From: Methylomonas aurea
Lineage (GTDB): Bacteria > Pseudomonadota > Gammaproteobacteria > Methylococcales > Methylomonadaceae
Reading direction: 5' to 3'
DNA length: 64,000 nucleotides
Assembly (NCBI RefSeq): GCF_024505045.1
Contig: NZ_JANIBM010000002.1
Coordinates: 248,001 to 312,000, forward strand
A model generated the notes under the pieces. It had not been told where the DNA came from, did not search any database, and saw only the letters and a program-made list of their open reading frames with translations. Position numbers and translations under genes: made by a program. This document shows positions 8,177-17,617 of the stretch, piece after piece; position 1 is the stretch's first letter, and the number at the start of each line of letters is the position of its first letter.

Positions 8177-9118
8177 GTGAGAGTATTACTGGCAATTTTT
8201 ATCGGCTTGATCAGCGAAGCCGCTGCGGCCGAAAGTCTTACCGCGGTGCAATGGTTGGACAAGATGAATCTGGCGATGAAGACCCTCAATTACCAGGGTA
8301 CCGTGATTTTCATGAAGAACGGCCAGATAGAAACCATGAAATACCGTCATAGCGTCGACCATGGTGTCGAGCAGGAGCGCTTATCTTCCTTAAACTCGCC
8401 GATGCGGGAAGTCACGCGCAAATCCAACGAAGTGACGTGCGTATTTAAGGAAACCAGCGAAAAGGTGATCAACCACCATCCGCTGGACAGTTCGTTCATT
8501 ATCAACATGCCGAATAACCCGGCATCTTTGGAAAAGTCTTACAACTTGGAACTGGCCGGACAAGAATCTGTAGCGATGTTGCCGGCGCAAATCGTCGCGG
8601 CGCAACCTAGAGACGGACTGCGCTACCCCAGAAAAATCTGGATAAACACGCAAAACTTTCTGCCGTTGAAAATAGAAGTTTACGCTCTGGAAGGGCATGC
8701 CCTCGAACAGGTGATGTTCACCGAACTAAGCACGCAAACCGTTGCCGACGCGTCGGCGGGCAACGACGCCAGCGATAAGTTCCACACCAAACATATCCAT
8801 AGCGCTCAGGCCGAGCCTTTGGACCGAGCCACTTTTTTAGTGAAGCGCTGGCCGGAAGGCTTCGAGCCGGTGTTTTTTATCAAAAACTCGATCCAGCAAT
8901 CGCAAAAAGCCGTAGATCACCTGCTCATGAGCGATGGCTTTTCAACCGTTTCGGTGTATCTGGAGTCCAAAGAGTCGGAAGGCATCGAGGGTCTGCACAG
9001 CCTGGGATCGGTAAATTCTTTCAGCAAAGTGATAGACGACACGCAAATCACCGTGCTCGGCGAAGTGCCGGCGAAAACTGTCGAATTAATAGCCGACGGC
9101 ATCGCTTTGCGCCATTAA
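8177..9118 (+). CDS. rseB: sigma-E regulatory protein RseB (MucB-like)
   Basis: A 313-residue periplasmic protein that binds RseA and protects it from DegS; in the family it also senses lipopolysaccharide or lipid. A signal peptide (about residues 1-18) precedes the MucB/RseB N-terminal domain, which resembles the LolA/LolB fold, and a smaller C-terminal domain. Start GTG 8177 has AGGGA six bases upstream and lies right after the rseA stop. A longer frame from 8141 overlaps rseA and would bury the signal peptide. Third gene of the envelope-stress operon. Confidence 0.92.
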   Translation: MRVLLAIFIGLISEAAAAESLTAVQWLDKMNLAMKTLNYQGTVIFMKNGQIETMKYRHSVDHGVEQERLSSLNSPMREVTRKSNEVTCVFKETSEKVINHHPLDSSFIINMPNNPASLEKSYNLELAGQESVAMLPAQIVAAQPRDGLRYPRKIWINTQNFLPLKIEVYALEGHALEQVMFTELSTQTVADASAGNDASDKFHTKHIHSAQAEPLDRATFLVKRWPEGFEPVFFIKNSIQQSQKAVDHLLMSDGFSTVSVYLESKESEGIEGLHSLGSVNSFSKVIDDTQITVLGEVPAKTVELIADGIALRH

Positions 9119-9156
9119 CTGTTTTTTAAATTTCAATTCGTTTGTTTGGAGATTAC

Positions 9157-10560
9157 ATGCTTAACAGGCTGTTTTATGGATTTTTTCTCGTGTTGTTGGC
9201 AGTCAACCCGGGTTATGCCCAATTGCCCGATTTTACCGAAATGGTAAAAACCAACGGCGATGCCGTGGTAAATATCAGCACCACGCAAAAATCGCCCGAT
9301 CCGCAAGCCGGTGCCGATCCGCAGCAAATGCCGCAAGACATGCCGCCGGAGATGGAGGAATTCTTCCGCCATTTTTTCCAGGGGCCGGGCCGAGGCTTTA
9401 CGCCGCGGGAAACCAACTCGCTGGGTTCGGGGTTCGTCATCTCCCGCGACGGCTATATTCTGACCAACCATCATGTCGTCAACAATGCGTCTGAGATCGT
9501 GGTCAAGCTGAAAGACCGCCGCGAATTGATCGCCAAATTGATCGGTTCCGACGAAAGTACCGATGTGGCTTTATTGAAAGTCGAAGCTAAAGACCTGCCG
9601 GTGGTGGAAATCGGCGTGCCGGACCAACTACAAGTCGGCGAATGGGTGCTGGCGATCGGGACGCCGTTCGGTTTCGACCAGTCGGTCACCGCCGGTATCG
9701 TCAGTGCCAAGGGCCGCAGCTTGCCGGACGGCAACTATGTGCCGTTCATCCAGACCGATGTCGCGATTAACCCCGGCAACTCGGGCGGCCCGCTGTTCAA
9801 CATGCAGGGCAAAGTGGTCGGCATCAACTCGCAGATTTATAGCCGCTCCGGCGGCTACATGGGATTGTCGTTTGCCATCCCGATAGACGTGGCAATGAAC
9901 GTCGTCGAACAAATCAAAACCAAGGGCAAAGTCTCGCGCGGCTGGCTCGGCGTACAAATTCAGGACGTCACCCGGCAATTGGCAGAGTCGTTTGGCATGG
10001 ACCGTCCGCACGGCGCGTTGGTATCGAAAGTGATTCCCGGCGGGCCGGCCGAGAAAGCAGGCATCCAGATCGGCGACATCATCGTCGAATTCAACGGCCA
10101 AGTCATCGAAACTTCAGGCGAATTGCCGCCGCGGGTGGGCATGACGCCGGTCGACGAGAAAGCCAAAGTCAAAATCATTCGCCAGGGCGATAAACAAGAC
10201 GTAACGGTAAAAATCGGCTTGTTGCCGGCGCAGCAGAACATTGCGGCTGCGGGACCCTCAACTGCTTCGGAAACTGCCGTTAACCGTCTTGGGTTGGCCG
10301 TTGCCGACCTGACTGCTGAGCAACGCCAGCAATTACAGGTCGAAAAAAATGGCGTTTTGGTGCAGAAAGTCGGCAAAGGCATCGCGTTGGATGCCGGTAT
10401 TCAGCCGGGCGATGTGATTTTGCGGATTCAAAATACCGTGGTACGCGATGCCGCTGAATTCAACAGCATCGTTGCCAAATTACCGGTTGAAAAATCCATT
10501 GCGGTTTTGGTACAACGTAACGGCAGCCCGGTGTTTTTGGCTTTCAAAATCGAAAAATGA
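9157..10560 (+). CDS. mucD: periplasmic serine protease DegP/MucD
   Basis: A 467-residue HtrA-family protease and chaperone that degrades misfolded envelope proteins. Signal peptide about 1-21 (GYA-Q); trypsin-like domain with catalytic His 106 (TNHHVV), Asp 136 (STDVALL) and Ser 209 (GNSGGP); then two PDZ domains (about 260-350 and 380-465). ATG 9157 has GGAG nine bases earlier and gives an ordinary signal peptide. It is the last gene of the rpoE operon, as in Pseudomonas, and so probably sigma-E induced. I see no rseC/mucC gene between rseB and mucD. Confidence 0.95.
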   Translation: MLNRLFYGFFLVLLAVNPGYAQLPDFTEMVKTNGDAVVNISTTQKSPDPQAGADPQQMPQDMPPEMEEFFRHFFQGPGRGFTPRETNSLGSGFVISRDGYILTNHHVVNNASEIVVKLKDRRELIAKLIGSDESTDVALLKVEAKDLPVVEIGVPDQLQVGEWVLAIGTPFGFDQSVTAGIVSAKGRSLPDGNYVPFIQTDVAINPGNSGGPLFNMQGKVVGINSQIYSRSGGYMGLSFAIPIDVAMNVVEQIKTKGKVSRGWLGVQIQDVTRQLAESFGMDRPHGALVSKVIPGGPAEKAGIQIGDIIVEFNGQVIETSGELPPRVGMTPVDEKAKVKIIRQGDKQDVTVKIGLLPAQQNIAAAGPSTASETAVNRLGLAVADLTAEQRQQLQVEKNGVLVQKVGKGIALDAGIQPGDVILRIQNTVVRDAAEFNSIVAKLPVEKSIAVLVQRNGSPVFLAFKIEK

Positions 10561-10573
10561 TTGAGGTGACTCA

Positions 10574-11482
10574 ATGCCTGCCGCCAGTAATGTAACCCAA
10601 TTGATCGGCAACACCCCATTGGTTAAATTGCATAAAGTCGTGGAGGAAAACTCGGCGACGGTATTGGTCAAATTGGAGTCACGCAACCCTGGCGGTTCGG
10701 TCAAGGACCGTATCGGCCTGGCGATGGTGCAGGCAGCGGAAAAAAGCGGGCAGTTGCGCGGCGGTGGCATCATCGTCGAGCCGACGTCGGGTAACACCGG
10801 TATTGCCTTGGCGATGGTGGCCGCAGCGCGCGGCTACCGTTGTATTTTGACGATGCCGGAAACCATGTCGGTCGAACGGCGCCAACTATTGGCGTTGTAC
10901 GGAGCGGAAATCGTGCTGACTCCGGGAGCGGACGGTATGAAGGGAGCAATTGCCAAGGCCCAGGAAATCGTCGCCAATCATCCCGGTTCTTACATGCCGC
11001 ACCAGTTCGAAAATCCGGCCAATCCCGAGGTGCACCGGCAAACCACGGCGCAGGAAATTTGGTCTTCTACTGATGGTCAAGTCGATGCTTTCGTCTGCGG
11101 AGTCGGTACCGGCGGCACCATTTCCGGCGTGGCCGACGTGATTAAAAACCGCAATCCGCAGTTCAAGGCTATTGCAGTGGAACCGGCCGAGTCGCCGGTC
11201 ATTTCCGGCGGCAACCATTCGCCGCATAAGATTCAAGGTATCGGAGCCGGTTTCGTGCCGAAGAACTTGGAAGTGGATTTGTTGGACGGCATCGAACTGG
11301 TCAGTACCGATCAGGCCTTTGCGATGCGCAAGCGCCTGATCGAGGAGGAGGGTATCATGGCCGGCATCTCTTCAGGCGCCAGCGTCTGCGGTGCCGTCAG
11401 AGTGGCGGCGCAACTGGGCCCCGGGAAAACCGTTGTCACCATCGTCCACGACACCGGCGAACGTTATCTCAGCATGGGTTAA
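10574..11482 (+). CDS. cysK: cysteine synthase A (O-acetylserine sulfhydrylase)
   Basis: PLP enzyme making L-cysteine from O-acetylserine and sulfide. The PLP lysine is Lys 44 in SVKDR, the substrate loop is TSGNTG (71-76), the phosphate-binding loop is GTGGT, and GIGAGFVP is also present. At 302 residues it is about 20 shorter than E. coli CysK, mainly at the C-terminus, which is common in other genera. Start ATG 10574 follows GAGGTGA. It is close to mucD (13 bases) but functionally unrelated; the next gene starts 40 bases later. Confidence 0.93.
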   Translation: MPAASNVTQLIGNTPLVKLHKVVEENSATVLVKLESRNPGGSVKDRIGLAMVQAAEKSGQLRGGGIIVEPTSGNTGIALAMVAAARGYRCILTMPETMSVERRQLLALYGAEIVLTPGADGMKGAIAKAQEIVANHPGSYMPHQFENPANPEVHRQTTAQEIWSSTDGQVDAFVCGVGTGGTISGVADVIKNRNPQFKAIAVEPAESPVISGGNHSPHKIQGIGAGFVPKNLEVDLLDGIELVSTDQAFAMRKRLIEEEGIMAGISSGASVCGAVRVAAQLGPGKTVVTIVHDTGERYLSMG

Positions 11483-11522
11483 ACCCTCATTTCGTTCCTC
11501 GCTGGGCATTAGAACAATAATT

Positions 11523-12770
11523 ATGAACGACACCAGCAGCAAACACCCGCCCGGCGGGCCCGGCTATTTTCTGAATCGGATTCAGACCCTATTCGTCAGC
11601 ATGCTGCGCATCTGGACGATACCCATCGTTCTGATGCTGAGCGTTTCCTCCGGTTTTACCACCTATTACGGTCTGTCGCATTTCATCACACCATGGATTG
11701 CGCTGGTGATTACCGTGGCGATCCAATCCATCATTGTGATTTGTTCGCTGGAAATGGCCGGTATCCACTGGAAAGCCAACCGGGTCCGTTACTTTTCGGT
11801 AGTGGCTTCGTTGGCCGTGGCGATTGCCGCTTCGATCACGTTTTCCTATTTCAAGTTTTACGAAATATCCGAGCGAGAAACCCTGCATATAAACCGGCTG
11901 AACCAACTGCGTCAGCAGAGCAAAGGATATCTAGACGCCGTGCTGCAGATCAAGAGTCGAGTCTCGCTGCAGCAAAAGCAGGATTTGGACAAGGCCTCGC
12001 TCGACGCCAGTCAAGCCTATTTCGGTACCCATAACCAGATCGCCCCAGGCTACAAGAACCAGGTCGGCGAAGGCCCGTTCTGGCGGCATTACAATCAGAT
12101 TTATCAGGAAAAAAAGCAGGCGGTGCAACAGCAAGAGCAAGCGTTCCGCGAGTTGGACGAGCATATACGACAGTTGCAGATTAATTTGAATCAGTTGGAT
12201 GTCAGCAGCGACGAAGCTAGCTACGCTCAATTTTTGAAACATTACCAGGATATCCAACTGGGAGTGAACCAGTTGGCCAGCAGTATGGGAGTGAGCCCGC
12301 CGGATGCGCCGTTGCCGATGACCTACAAGCAATTCGTCGAGGACGTGAAACCGTCTTTTGCAATGTGGCGCGGCTTTTCCTGGTTCGCCTTCGTCTGCGC
12401 GGCCATGGTGGATTTTTTTACCGTGTTGCTGTCGTACCGGCTGGAGTTCACCGCGCCCGGGCCGTTGACGGTGCAGGAGGAAGAATTGGTGTTCGAATGT
12501 CTGCGCCAGTTTACCGAATTCCGCATCAACCAAAACGATGAGCTGGAAATGGTGATCGAGAAGTCTGATCTGGAAAAAGCCCGGCGCTATTCGGATTGGT
12601 CGCGAATGTTTGTGGTCGGCCTGTTATTGAGCCGGGGATTTTTGCGCAAGGTGGACCACCGCACCGTTGAATTCGCGCCAAATCTATATCCGTTGGTCGC
12701 CGAAAAAATGTCCGATAAAATCGCGGCTCTGAAACAAAAGGCGCTCGCCGCGCCGGCCGGCCATGAATAA
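11523..12770 (+). CDS. membrane protein with periplasmic or cytosolic coiled coil
   Basis: I do not recognise the family. The 415-residue product has three predicted membrane helices near the N-terminus (about 31-50, 58-78, 90-110), a Gln-rich coiled coil from about 120 to 250, a fourth helix at 285-305 (WFAFVCAAMVDFFTVLL) and a soluble C-terminal domain of about 110 residues. The start ATG 11523 has little Shine-Dalgarno signal. The stop overlaps the next gene by eight bases. The arrangement suggests a membrane anchor for a complex with the coiled-coil protein encoded next; that is inference. Confidence 0.7.
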   Translation: MNDTSSKHPPGGPGYFLNRIQTLFVSMLRIWTIPIVLMLSVSSGFTTYYGLSHFITPWIALVITVAIQSIIVICSLEMAGIHWKANRVRYFSVVASLAVAIAASITFSYFKFYEISERETLHINRLNQLRQQSKGYLDAVLQIKSRVSLQQKQDLDKASLDASQAYFGTHNQIAPGYKNQVGEGPFWRHYNQIYQEKKQAVQQQEQAFRELDEHIRQLQINLNQLDVSSDEASYAQFLKHYQDIQLGVNQLASSMGVSPPDAPLPMTYKQFVEDVKPSFAMWRGFSWFAFVCAAMVDFFTVLLSYRLEFTAPGPLTVQEEELVFECLRQFTEFRINQNDELEMVIEKSDLEKARRYSDWSRMFVVGLLLSRGFLRKVDHRTVEFAPNLYPLVAEKMSDKIAALKQKALAAPAGHE

Positions 12771-13824
12771 CCCGCTGTCGGAACTGGACGCCTGGCTCAC
12801 CGGCAGCGATCTGCAGGATGATGTAGGTGCCGATGACAGTTACTGGTTGGCCGGCTTCGATGCCGACCGCCAGGTGGTGCTGGTTAAGTTGGGGCCCTAC
12901 CAAAAGCTGTATTTGCGGCCCAAGCAATTCACCAAGCGCTTTTACCACACCGTTTATCCACTGCCGGTCGAGTCCTGGCCCTACCGCCGGCAGATAACGC
13001 TGTTCGAAGGATTTTGCACGCTGGACTTGGCGCTGGATTTGCGGTTTCAGGCAACATTTGATTACGCGCTGAAAAACTCCGAATTGTTGCCGGATATCAA
13101 CGCCCATATCCGCAATGTCTACACCGCCTTAGTCGACGATGCCGTCAATCTGGAATTGCAGGACCTGGCCGACGGTGCCTGGGTCAATACCGGTCTGGCT
13201 GAGGCCGAAAAACGCATTGCCCAGCGCATCAACGAGTTGCTGGCGCAACAGCAGATCCAGTCTTTGGCGGTTTGCACGTTGAGCGCCAGTTTTGCTGAGT
13301 TTCCCGATGTCCAGTTGGGCCGCGACGCCGTTTACGTTAACGTGCTGAAAAAAACCTTCGAATTGAACCAGACCAAAAATCTGGAATTGTCGCGTCAACA
13401 ACGTTTGATCGAAGAAGAGGAAATTCACGAAAAACGCCAGCAATTGGAACATTTGCGGCGGATGATCGATCTGGAACAACAGATGCAGGCGCTCGAGGCC
13501 GAAAAGCAGCGGCGTTTGGCGGAGGACAAATTCGAGCAGTTGACTCAGCAACTGGCAATCGAAAAACGGCTGCATGCCGAACAACTGCGGCACGATACCG
13601 AGTTACAGGAAATGCGCTTCGAAGCCGAACTGCTCAGCCAGGAAAAACGCCAGGCCCGGCAACGTAGCGCAGAGAGCCGGCAATTGACCGACCAATTGGC
13701 ACACCGGGCGGTATTGCATGAGCAAGAAGTCTTGGCCGAACTTCGTATGCAGCAGCGGGCGCAAATTTTGATGCAGGAACACGATTTGGCAGAGCCAACA
13801 GGAGGCGAGCATGGAGAAGCTTAA
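12763..13824 (+). CDS. coiled-coil protein with SPFH-like N-terminal region
   Basis: A 353-residue soluble protein. Residues about 30-190 form a globular region whose pattern (a beta-rich start, then DLALDLRFQATFDYAL, INELLAQQQIQSLAV and FPDVQLGR) recalls SPFH/band-7 domains, though I cannot confirm the family. Residues about 205-345 are a near-continuous charged coiled coil rich in Gln, Glu and Arg. It has no signal peptide or membrane helix. The gene overlaps both neighbours (8 and 14 bases), indicating a co-translated set of unknown function. Confidence 0.65.
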   Translation: MNNPLSELDAWLTGSDLQDDVGADDSYWLAGFDADRQVVLVKLGPYQKLYLRPKQFTKRFYHTVYPLPVESWPYRRQITLFEGFCTLDLALDLRFQATFDYALKNSELLPDINAHIRNVYTALVDDAVNLELQDLADGAWVNTGLAEAEKRIAQRINELLAQQQIQSLAVCTLSASFAEFPDVQLGRDAVYVNVLKKTFELNQTKNLELSRQQRLIEEEEIHEKRQQLEHLRRMIDLEQQMQALEAEKQRRLAEDKFEQLTQQLAIEKRLHAEQLRHDTELQEMRFEAELLSQEKRQARQRSAESRQLTDQLAHRAVLHEQEVLAELRMQQRAQILMQEHDLAEPTGGEHGEA

Positions 13825-14530
13825 TTCGACGCTATTGATCGTCGTATTCGGCGTATTGATGGCAATGTTGAGTGGTTGTAGTGTTAATTCGACGCTACAG
13901 TTCCGTACCGAAATCGATGCGATTGCCGCGCCCGGCGCAACGATCGGCAACCGTTTTCTAGTATTGCCCGGCAATCCGGGCGGTAACGAGCAGGATTTGC
14001 AATTCATCGAATTCAAAGGCTATATCGAAAAGGTACTGGCCAATCGCGGCTTCGTCAAAGCGGCGACTGCTCAGGATAGCGATCTGGTGGTTTTTCTCGG
14101 CTACGGCGTCGGCCTGCCGGAAGTACACCAATATGCTTATGACGTGCCGGTCTGGAACGATTGGGGCTACTATTACCCGTATAGAAGATCCTTTTATAAC
14201 CGTGGATTTTATCCGGGGTTTGCCGGCGCCGGATATACCCAACGTATCGACACATACACCACTTTTCGCCGCTATCTGACCTTGGAAGCCTGCGAAACCG
14301 GGCCTTATTTGACGCAGCAGCAACGCAAACAATTGTGGAAAACCAGCGTGCAGAGCAGCGGCGCCAGTAACGATTTGCGCTTGGTGTTTCCTTACATGGC
14401 TGCCGCGATGCAAGGCTATATTGGCGCCAATACGGGCCATATGGTGACGGTGGATATCGACGAAACCGATCCGTTGGCGCACAGTATATTGGGGCCGCTC
14501 CCGGCCGCCGCACCGCTGCCGCCGCGGTAA
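13811..14530 (+). CDS. DUF4136-like lipoprotein
   Basis: A 239-residue lipoprotein. Lipobox LSGC gives a lipidated Cys at residue 23; Ser at +2 predicts outer-membrane sorting. The layout, a small beta domain with FIEFKGYIEKVLANRGF and a Tyr/Gly-rich middle section (WGYYYPYRRSFYNRGFYPG), resembles DUF4136-type lipoproteins; this is a resemblance, not a firm assignment. The start lies inside the preceding coiled-coil gene (14-base overlap, with GGAGG upstream), tying it to that operon. Confidence 0.65.
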   Translation: MEKLNSTLLIVVFGVLMAMLSGCSVNSTLQFRTEIDAIAAPGATIGNRFLVLPGNPGGNEQDLQFIEFKGYIEKVLANRGFVKAATAQDSDLVVFLGYGVGLPEVHQYAYDVPVWNDWGYYYPYRRSFYNRGFYPGFAGAGYTQRIDTYTTFRRYLTLEACETGPYLTQQQRKQLWKTSVQSSGASNDLRLVFPYMAAAMQGYIGANTGHMVTVDIDETDPLAHSILGPLPAAAPLPPR

Positions 14531-14559
14531 AACACAATAATCACAGTCAGGAGCTCGCC

Positions 14560-15102
14560 ATGAACAGATCGAACCTTTGCCGATACGGATTGGCCGTCGC
14601 TATCGGCCTGCTGAGCGAAACCGCTTTTGCCGCCAAATACAATTTGGAACCGGGCGATGCGGTGCTGACCAATTGCCGCGACATTTACACCAAAGGCGAA
14701 ATCAAGGCCAAAGTCGACGACGGCTACACCGTGCATTTTCCGAAGAACAGCGGACCTATCCATTGCCCGCCGTTTCGCTGGCATGCGGAATTTGTATTGC
14801 CGTTCCAGTCGGTACCGGAGTACCGGCTGCAATTTCTGGGCGGGTTGAAACGCGATATCGTGTTCAAGGTCGGTGAGCCGGTGACGTTTCGGGTGGAAAC
14901 CGACAAGCGCGTCGTCAAAAACAGGAATTCGATCGATATCGACGCCCAAATCACCGATATCAGCGGCAACGGCGCGATTGCGGTCAAATTGCTCAGTACC
15001 GACCCGGAAGCGGCCGCGACCTTTTGGCAATGGATAGGCGGCAATTACGTCGACTTACGCCACAAATACCTGGAACCGGAGCGGGACAAGCGCTCGCGCT
15101 AA
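14560..15102 (+). CDS. secreted protein of unknown function
   Basis: A 180-residue protein with a signal peptide (about 1-24, cleavage near AFA-AKY). The mature part has two Cys (NCRD and HCPP) that may form a disulfide. I recognise no domain. Start ATG 14560 follows AGGAG. It is the last of four same-strand genes (from 11523) that together place products in the cytosol, inner membrane, outer membrane and periplasm. Its stop overlaps the stop of the convergent PfkB gene. Confidence 0.65.
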   Translation: MNRSNLCRYGLAVAIGLLSETAFAAKYNLEPGDAVLTNCRDIYTKGEIKAKVDDGYTVHFPKNSGPIHCPPFRWHAEFVLPFQSVPEYRLQFLGGLKRDIVFKVGEPVTFRVETDKRVVKNRNSIDIDAQITDISGNGAIAVKLLSTDPEAAATFWQWIGGNYVDLRHKYLEPERDKRSR

Positions 15103-16013
15103 GGCATCGGTTCGCTTTGCCACCGTTGCAACAGCGCGCGGTGGGCTGCCTTATCGGGTAAGCCGGGGCGGGCGCCCAAGCGGGTGCAACATAACGCGCC
15201 GGCGGCACTGGCATAACGCAGCAACTCGGGCCAGGCCAGACCGGCCGCCAAACCGGCGGCGAAGGCGCCGTGAAACGCGTCTCCGGCTCCGGTGGTATCG
15301 ATCGCCGTGACTGGCGGCGCGTTCAAGCGGCCCGTTTCCTGGCCTGTACGCCAAACCAAGCCGCGTTCGCCCAGCGTGATTACTACCCATGGCGCGATTG
15401 CGGCCAATGCCGACAGCGCCGCGTCAACGCCTCCGGAATGCTGAAGCGCAAATTTTTCCGAACACACCAAGTAGTCCATTTTGTCCAGCAAGGCTTCGGT
15501 GCCGGAGTGTAACGATCCGGCATCCAGAACGGTCGGAATCTTTGCCGCGGCGCGGCGTTCCAGCAAACGCGCTGAAATATGCGGCTCGTGGCCGTCGCAC
15601 AATACCACTCTGGGCCGAACCGCGCCGAAGTCCAAGCTGTCTGCCGGCAGCGCCCGCGTGTCGCCTTTGTAGTTGATCAACGCGCGCTTGCCGTCGGGCT
15701 TGACCAGTACCGCCGACAACGGCGTCGGCGATTCGCCGCGGACGATGCAGCGGGTATCGATCCCAAAGCGATGCAATTCGCTTAAATGGCTGTCGCCGTA
15801 GACGTCGTTGCCCAAATAGCCGCTGAATCCGGCGCGGTAGCCCAGTTTCGCCACGGTAACCGCGGCGTTTGCCGCCGGGCCGCCGCCGCAGCCGAGCAAA
15901 GCGTCGGCCACGGTTTTTTCGTCGGCTGCGGGATGGTGCGGCACGCTGAACACCAAGTCGTAGCTGGCATGGCCGACGCAGAGTACATCCAAATGAATCG
16001 CTGTGTTTTCCAT
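15099..16013 (-). CDS. PfkB-family sugar or nucleoside kinase
   Basis: A 304-residue ribokinase-fold kinase that would phosphorylate a small alcohol-bearing substrate with ATP. The N-terminal GCGGGPAANAAV (about 41-52) and the C-terminal DTTGAGDAFHGAFAAG are the two PfkB signatures; Asp 245 is the predicted catalytic base. The substrate cannot be read from sequence. It lies 21 bases downstream of the ATP-grasp ligase gene on the same strand, so the two are probably co-transcribed and the kinase may act on a substrate or product of that pathway. Confidence 0.85.
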   Translation of the reverse strand: MENTAIHLDVLCVGHASYDLVFSVPHHPAADEKTVADALLGCGGGPAANAAVTVAKLGYRAGFSGYLGNDVYGDSHLSELHRFGIDTRCIVRGESPTPLSAVLVKPDGKRALINYKGDTRALPADSLDFGAVRPRVVLCDGHEPHISARLLERRAAAKIPTVLDAGSLHSGTEALLDKMDYLVCSEKFALQHSGGVDAALSALAAIAPWVVITLGERGLVWRTGQETGRLNAPPVTAIDTTGAGDAFHGAFAAGLAAGLAWPELLRYASAAGALCCTRLGARPGLPDKAAHRALLQRWQSEPMP

Positions 16014-16034
16014 ATTGAATTTTGGTTATCGATG

Positions 16035-17510
16035 TCAATCCAGGCCTTTGCTGCGGTTCTCCATGCGCCGCAACAATTCGCCGATGATGGCTCGGTACAA
16101 TTCTTCGCCCAAATATTTGTCTTCGACGCCGCTGTCGATGCTGGGGTTGTCGTTGACTTCGATCACGTAGCCCTTGCCGTTGATTTCCTTGACGTCGACG
16201 CCGTACAGGCCGTTGCCGATCGGCTGGGTGGCTTTCAATGCCGCGTCCAGCACCGGCTTCGGTACTTCGAAGGTCGGCAGCGTGGCGAAATTGCCGCTGT
16301 CGGTGCGATTGGCGCCGTGGCGGTAAATCTGCCAATGGTTTTTCACCATGAAATAGCGACAGGCATACAGGGCTTTATGGTTGAAGATGCCGATCCGCCA
16401 ATCGAAATCGGTGTAGAGAAACTCCTGTGCCAGCAATAAAGCCGATTGTTCGAACAATTCGGCGACCTTGGTTTCCAGTTCGGCCCGGTTATTGACTTTG
16501 ACGATGCCGCGCGAAAAAGAGCCGTCCGGGACTTTGATGACGACCGGAAAGCCGGCAATGGCTTCCAGCTTGTCCAGGTGTTCGGTGTTGCCTTTATGCA
16601 GAATCCAGGTTTTCGGCGACGGCACTTTATGGGTACGGAATAGATCGGCCAGATACACCTTGTTGGCGCAGCGCAGAATCGAGGTCGGATCGTCGATCAC
16701 CACCAAGCCCTCCGCTTCGGCCTTTTTTGCGAAACGGTAGGTATGGTGGTCGATCGCCGTGGTTTCGCGGATGAACAGGCCATCGAACTCGGGCAGGCGG
16801 CCGTAATGATTCTGGGTGATCAATTCCACATCGACGCCCATTTGCCGGCCCACCGCAATGAACTTCTTTAGCGCGCCGCGGTTGCTGGGCGGCAGGGCCT
16901 CCGCCGGATTGATCAAGATCGCCAGATCGAAACGCGCATTCTTGCGGGCCCGGCTTTTGCGCCAGACTTTCTTGCTGAAGCGGTCCAGAGCCTCGGCAAA
17001 CAGGGTTTGCATGGCGTCGTCCAGTTGTCCGGGCGAAACCGCTTTCAGATCGGTGATTTGCCACTGCTGCTCCAAGCGCAACGTGATTTCCAGAATCGGG
17101 CAGGCGAAACGTTCGAACAGCAAGCGGGCCAGTTCCTGAAACGCCGGTTCCGGCGTCGTGCCGAAATAACTGTACAGCCGGTATTCGCCGTCCTTGTGCT
17201 GGTGTTTGAAGGCGCGGGCCAACGGCTGGTTCAAATCTTCCAACTGCAGCCGATACAGCGCATTTTTGCCCAGGTCGTTGATGATCTTCACCGAAGGAAT
17301 CACGTGGTGGCTACGGGCTTCCGCCAGCAGCGAACAGTAGTAACCGTCGGACAGATAGCTGTAACTGCTGCACAGATTGATGACCCGCACCCGCTGGTCG
17401 GGGTCGGTCTGTTCCATGGCGAGGTAGGTTTCGAAACTGACGACTTGCTCGCTGGGGTAATAAGGGTTCCAGTCGGAAAGATTGTCGACGACCAGCAGCG
17501 TACTTGCCAT
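16035..17510 (-). CDS. RimK-like ATP-grasp ligase with RLAN N-terminal domain
   Basis: A 491-residue protein. About residues 1-200 resemble the RLAN region found before RimK-like ATP-grasp domains. Residues about 270-485 are the ATP-grasp fold, with the nucleotide-binding FPVVIKVPDGSFSRGIVKV and the Mg-binding end VIEVNDNPS (Glu and Asn ligands). RimK relatives join carboxylates to amines, for example adding glutamate to a protein C-terminus or building short peptides; the substrate here is unknown. ATG 17510 is preferred to TTG 17519. Divergent from the DUF2817 and GNAT-C39 genes, which published comparative work on ATP-grasp amidoligases associates with such ligases. Confidence 0.85.
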   Translation of the reverse strand: MASTLLVVDNLSDWNPYYPSEQVVSFETYLAMEQTDPDQRVRVINLCSSYSYLSDGYYCSLLAEARSHHVIPSVKIINDLGKNALYRLQLEDLNQPLARAFKHQHKDGEYRLYSYFGTTPEPAFQELARLLFERFACPILEITLRLEQQWQITDLKAVSPGQLDDAMQTLFAEALDRFSKKVWRKSRARKNARFDLAILINPAEALPPSNRGALKKFIAVGRQMGVDVELITQNHYGRLPEFDGLFIRETTAIDHHTYRFAKKAEAEGLVVIDDPTSILRCANKVYLADLFRTHKVPSPKTWILHKGNTEHLDKLEAIAGFPVVIKVPDGSFSRGIVKVNNRAELETKVAELFEQSALLLAQEFLYTDFDWRIGIFNHKALYACRYFMVKNHWQIYRHGANRTDSGNFATLPTFEVPKPVLDAALKATQPIGNGLYGVDVKEINGKGYVIEVNDNPSIDSGVEDKYLGEELYRAIIGELLRRMENRSKGLD

Positions 17511-17617
17511 GTTGCTCAAACTCGGTGGGTTGGGGAGGCTGAATTTTGAAACCAGACAGGTTTTTAAACAAGGAGTAATATTTCTTCATTTACCCGATCG
17601 AGGCTGCTTGCTGCGAA

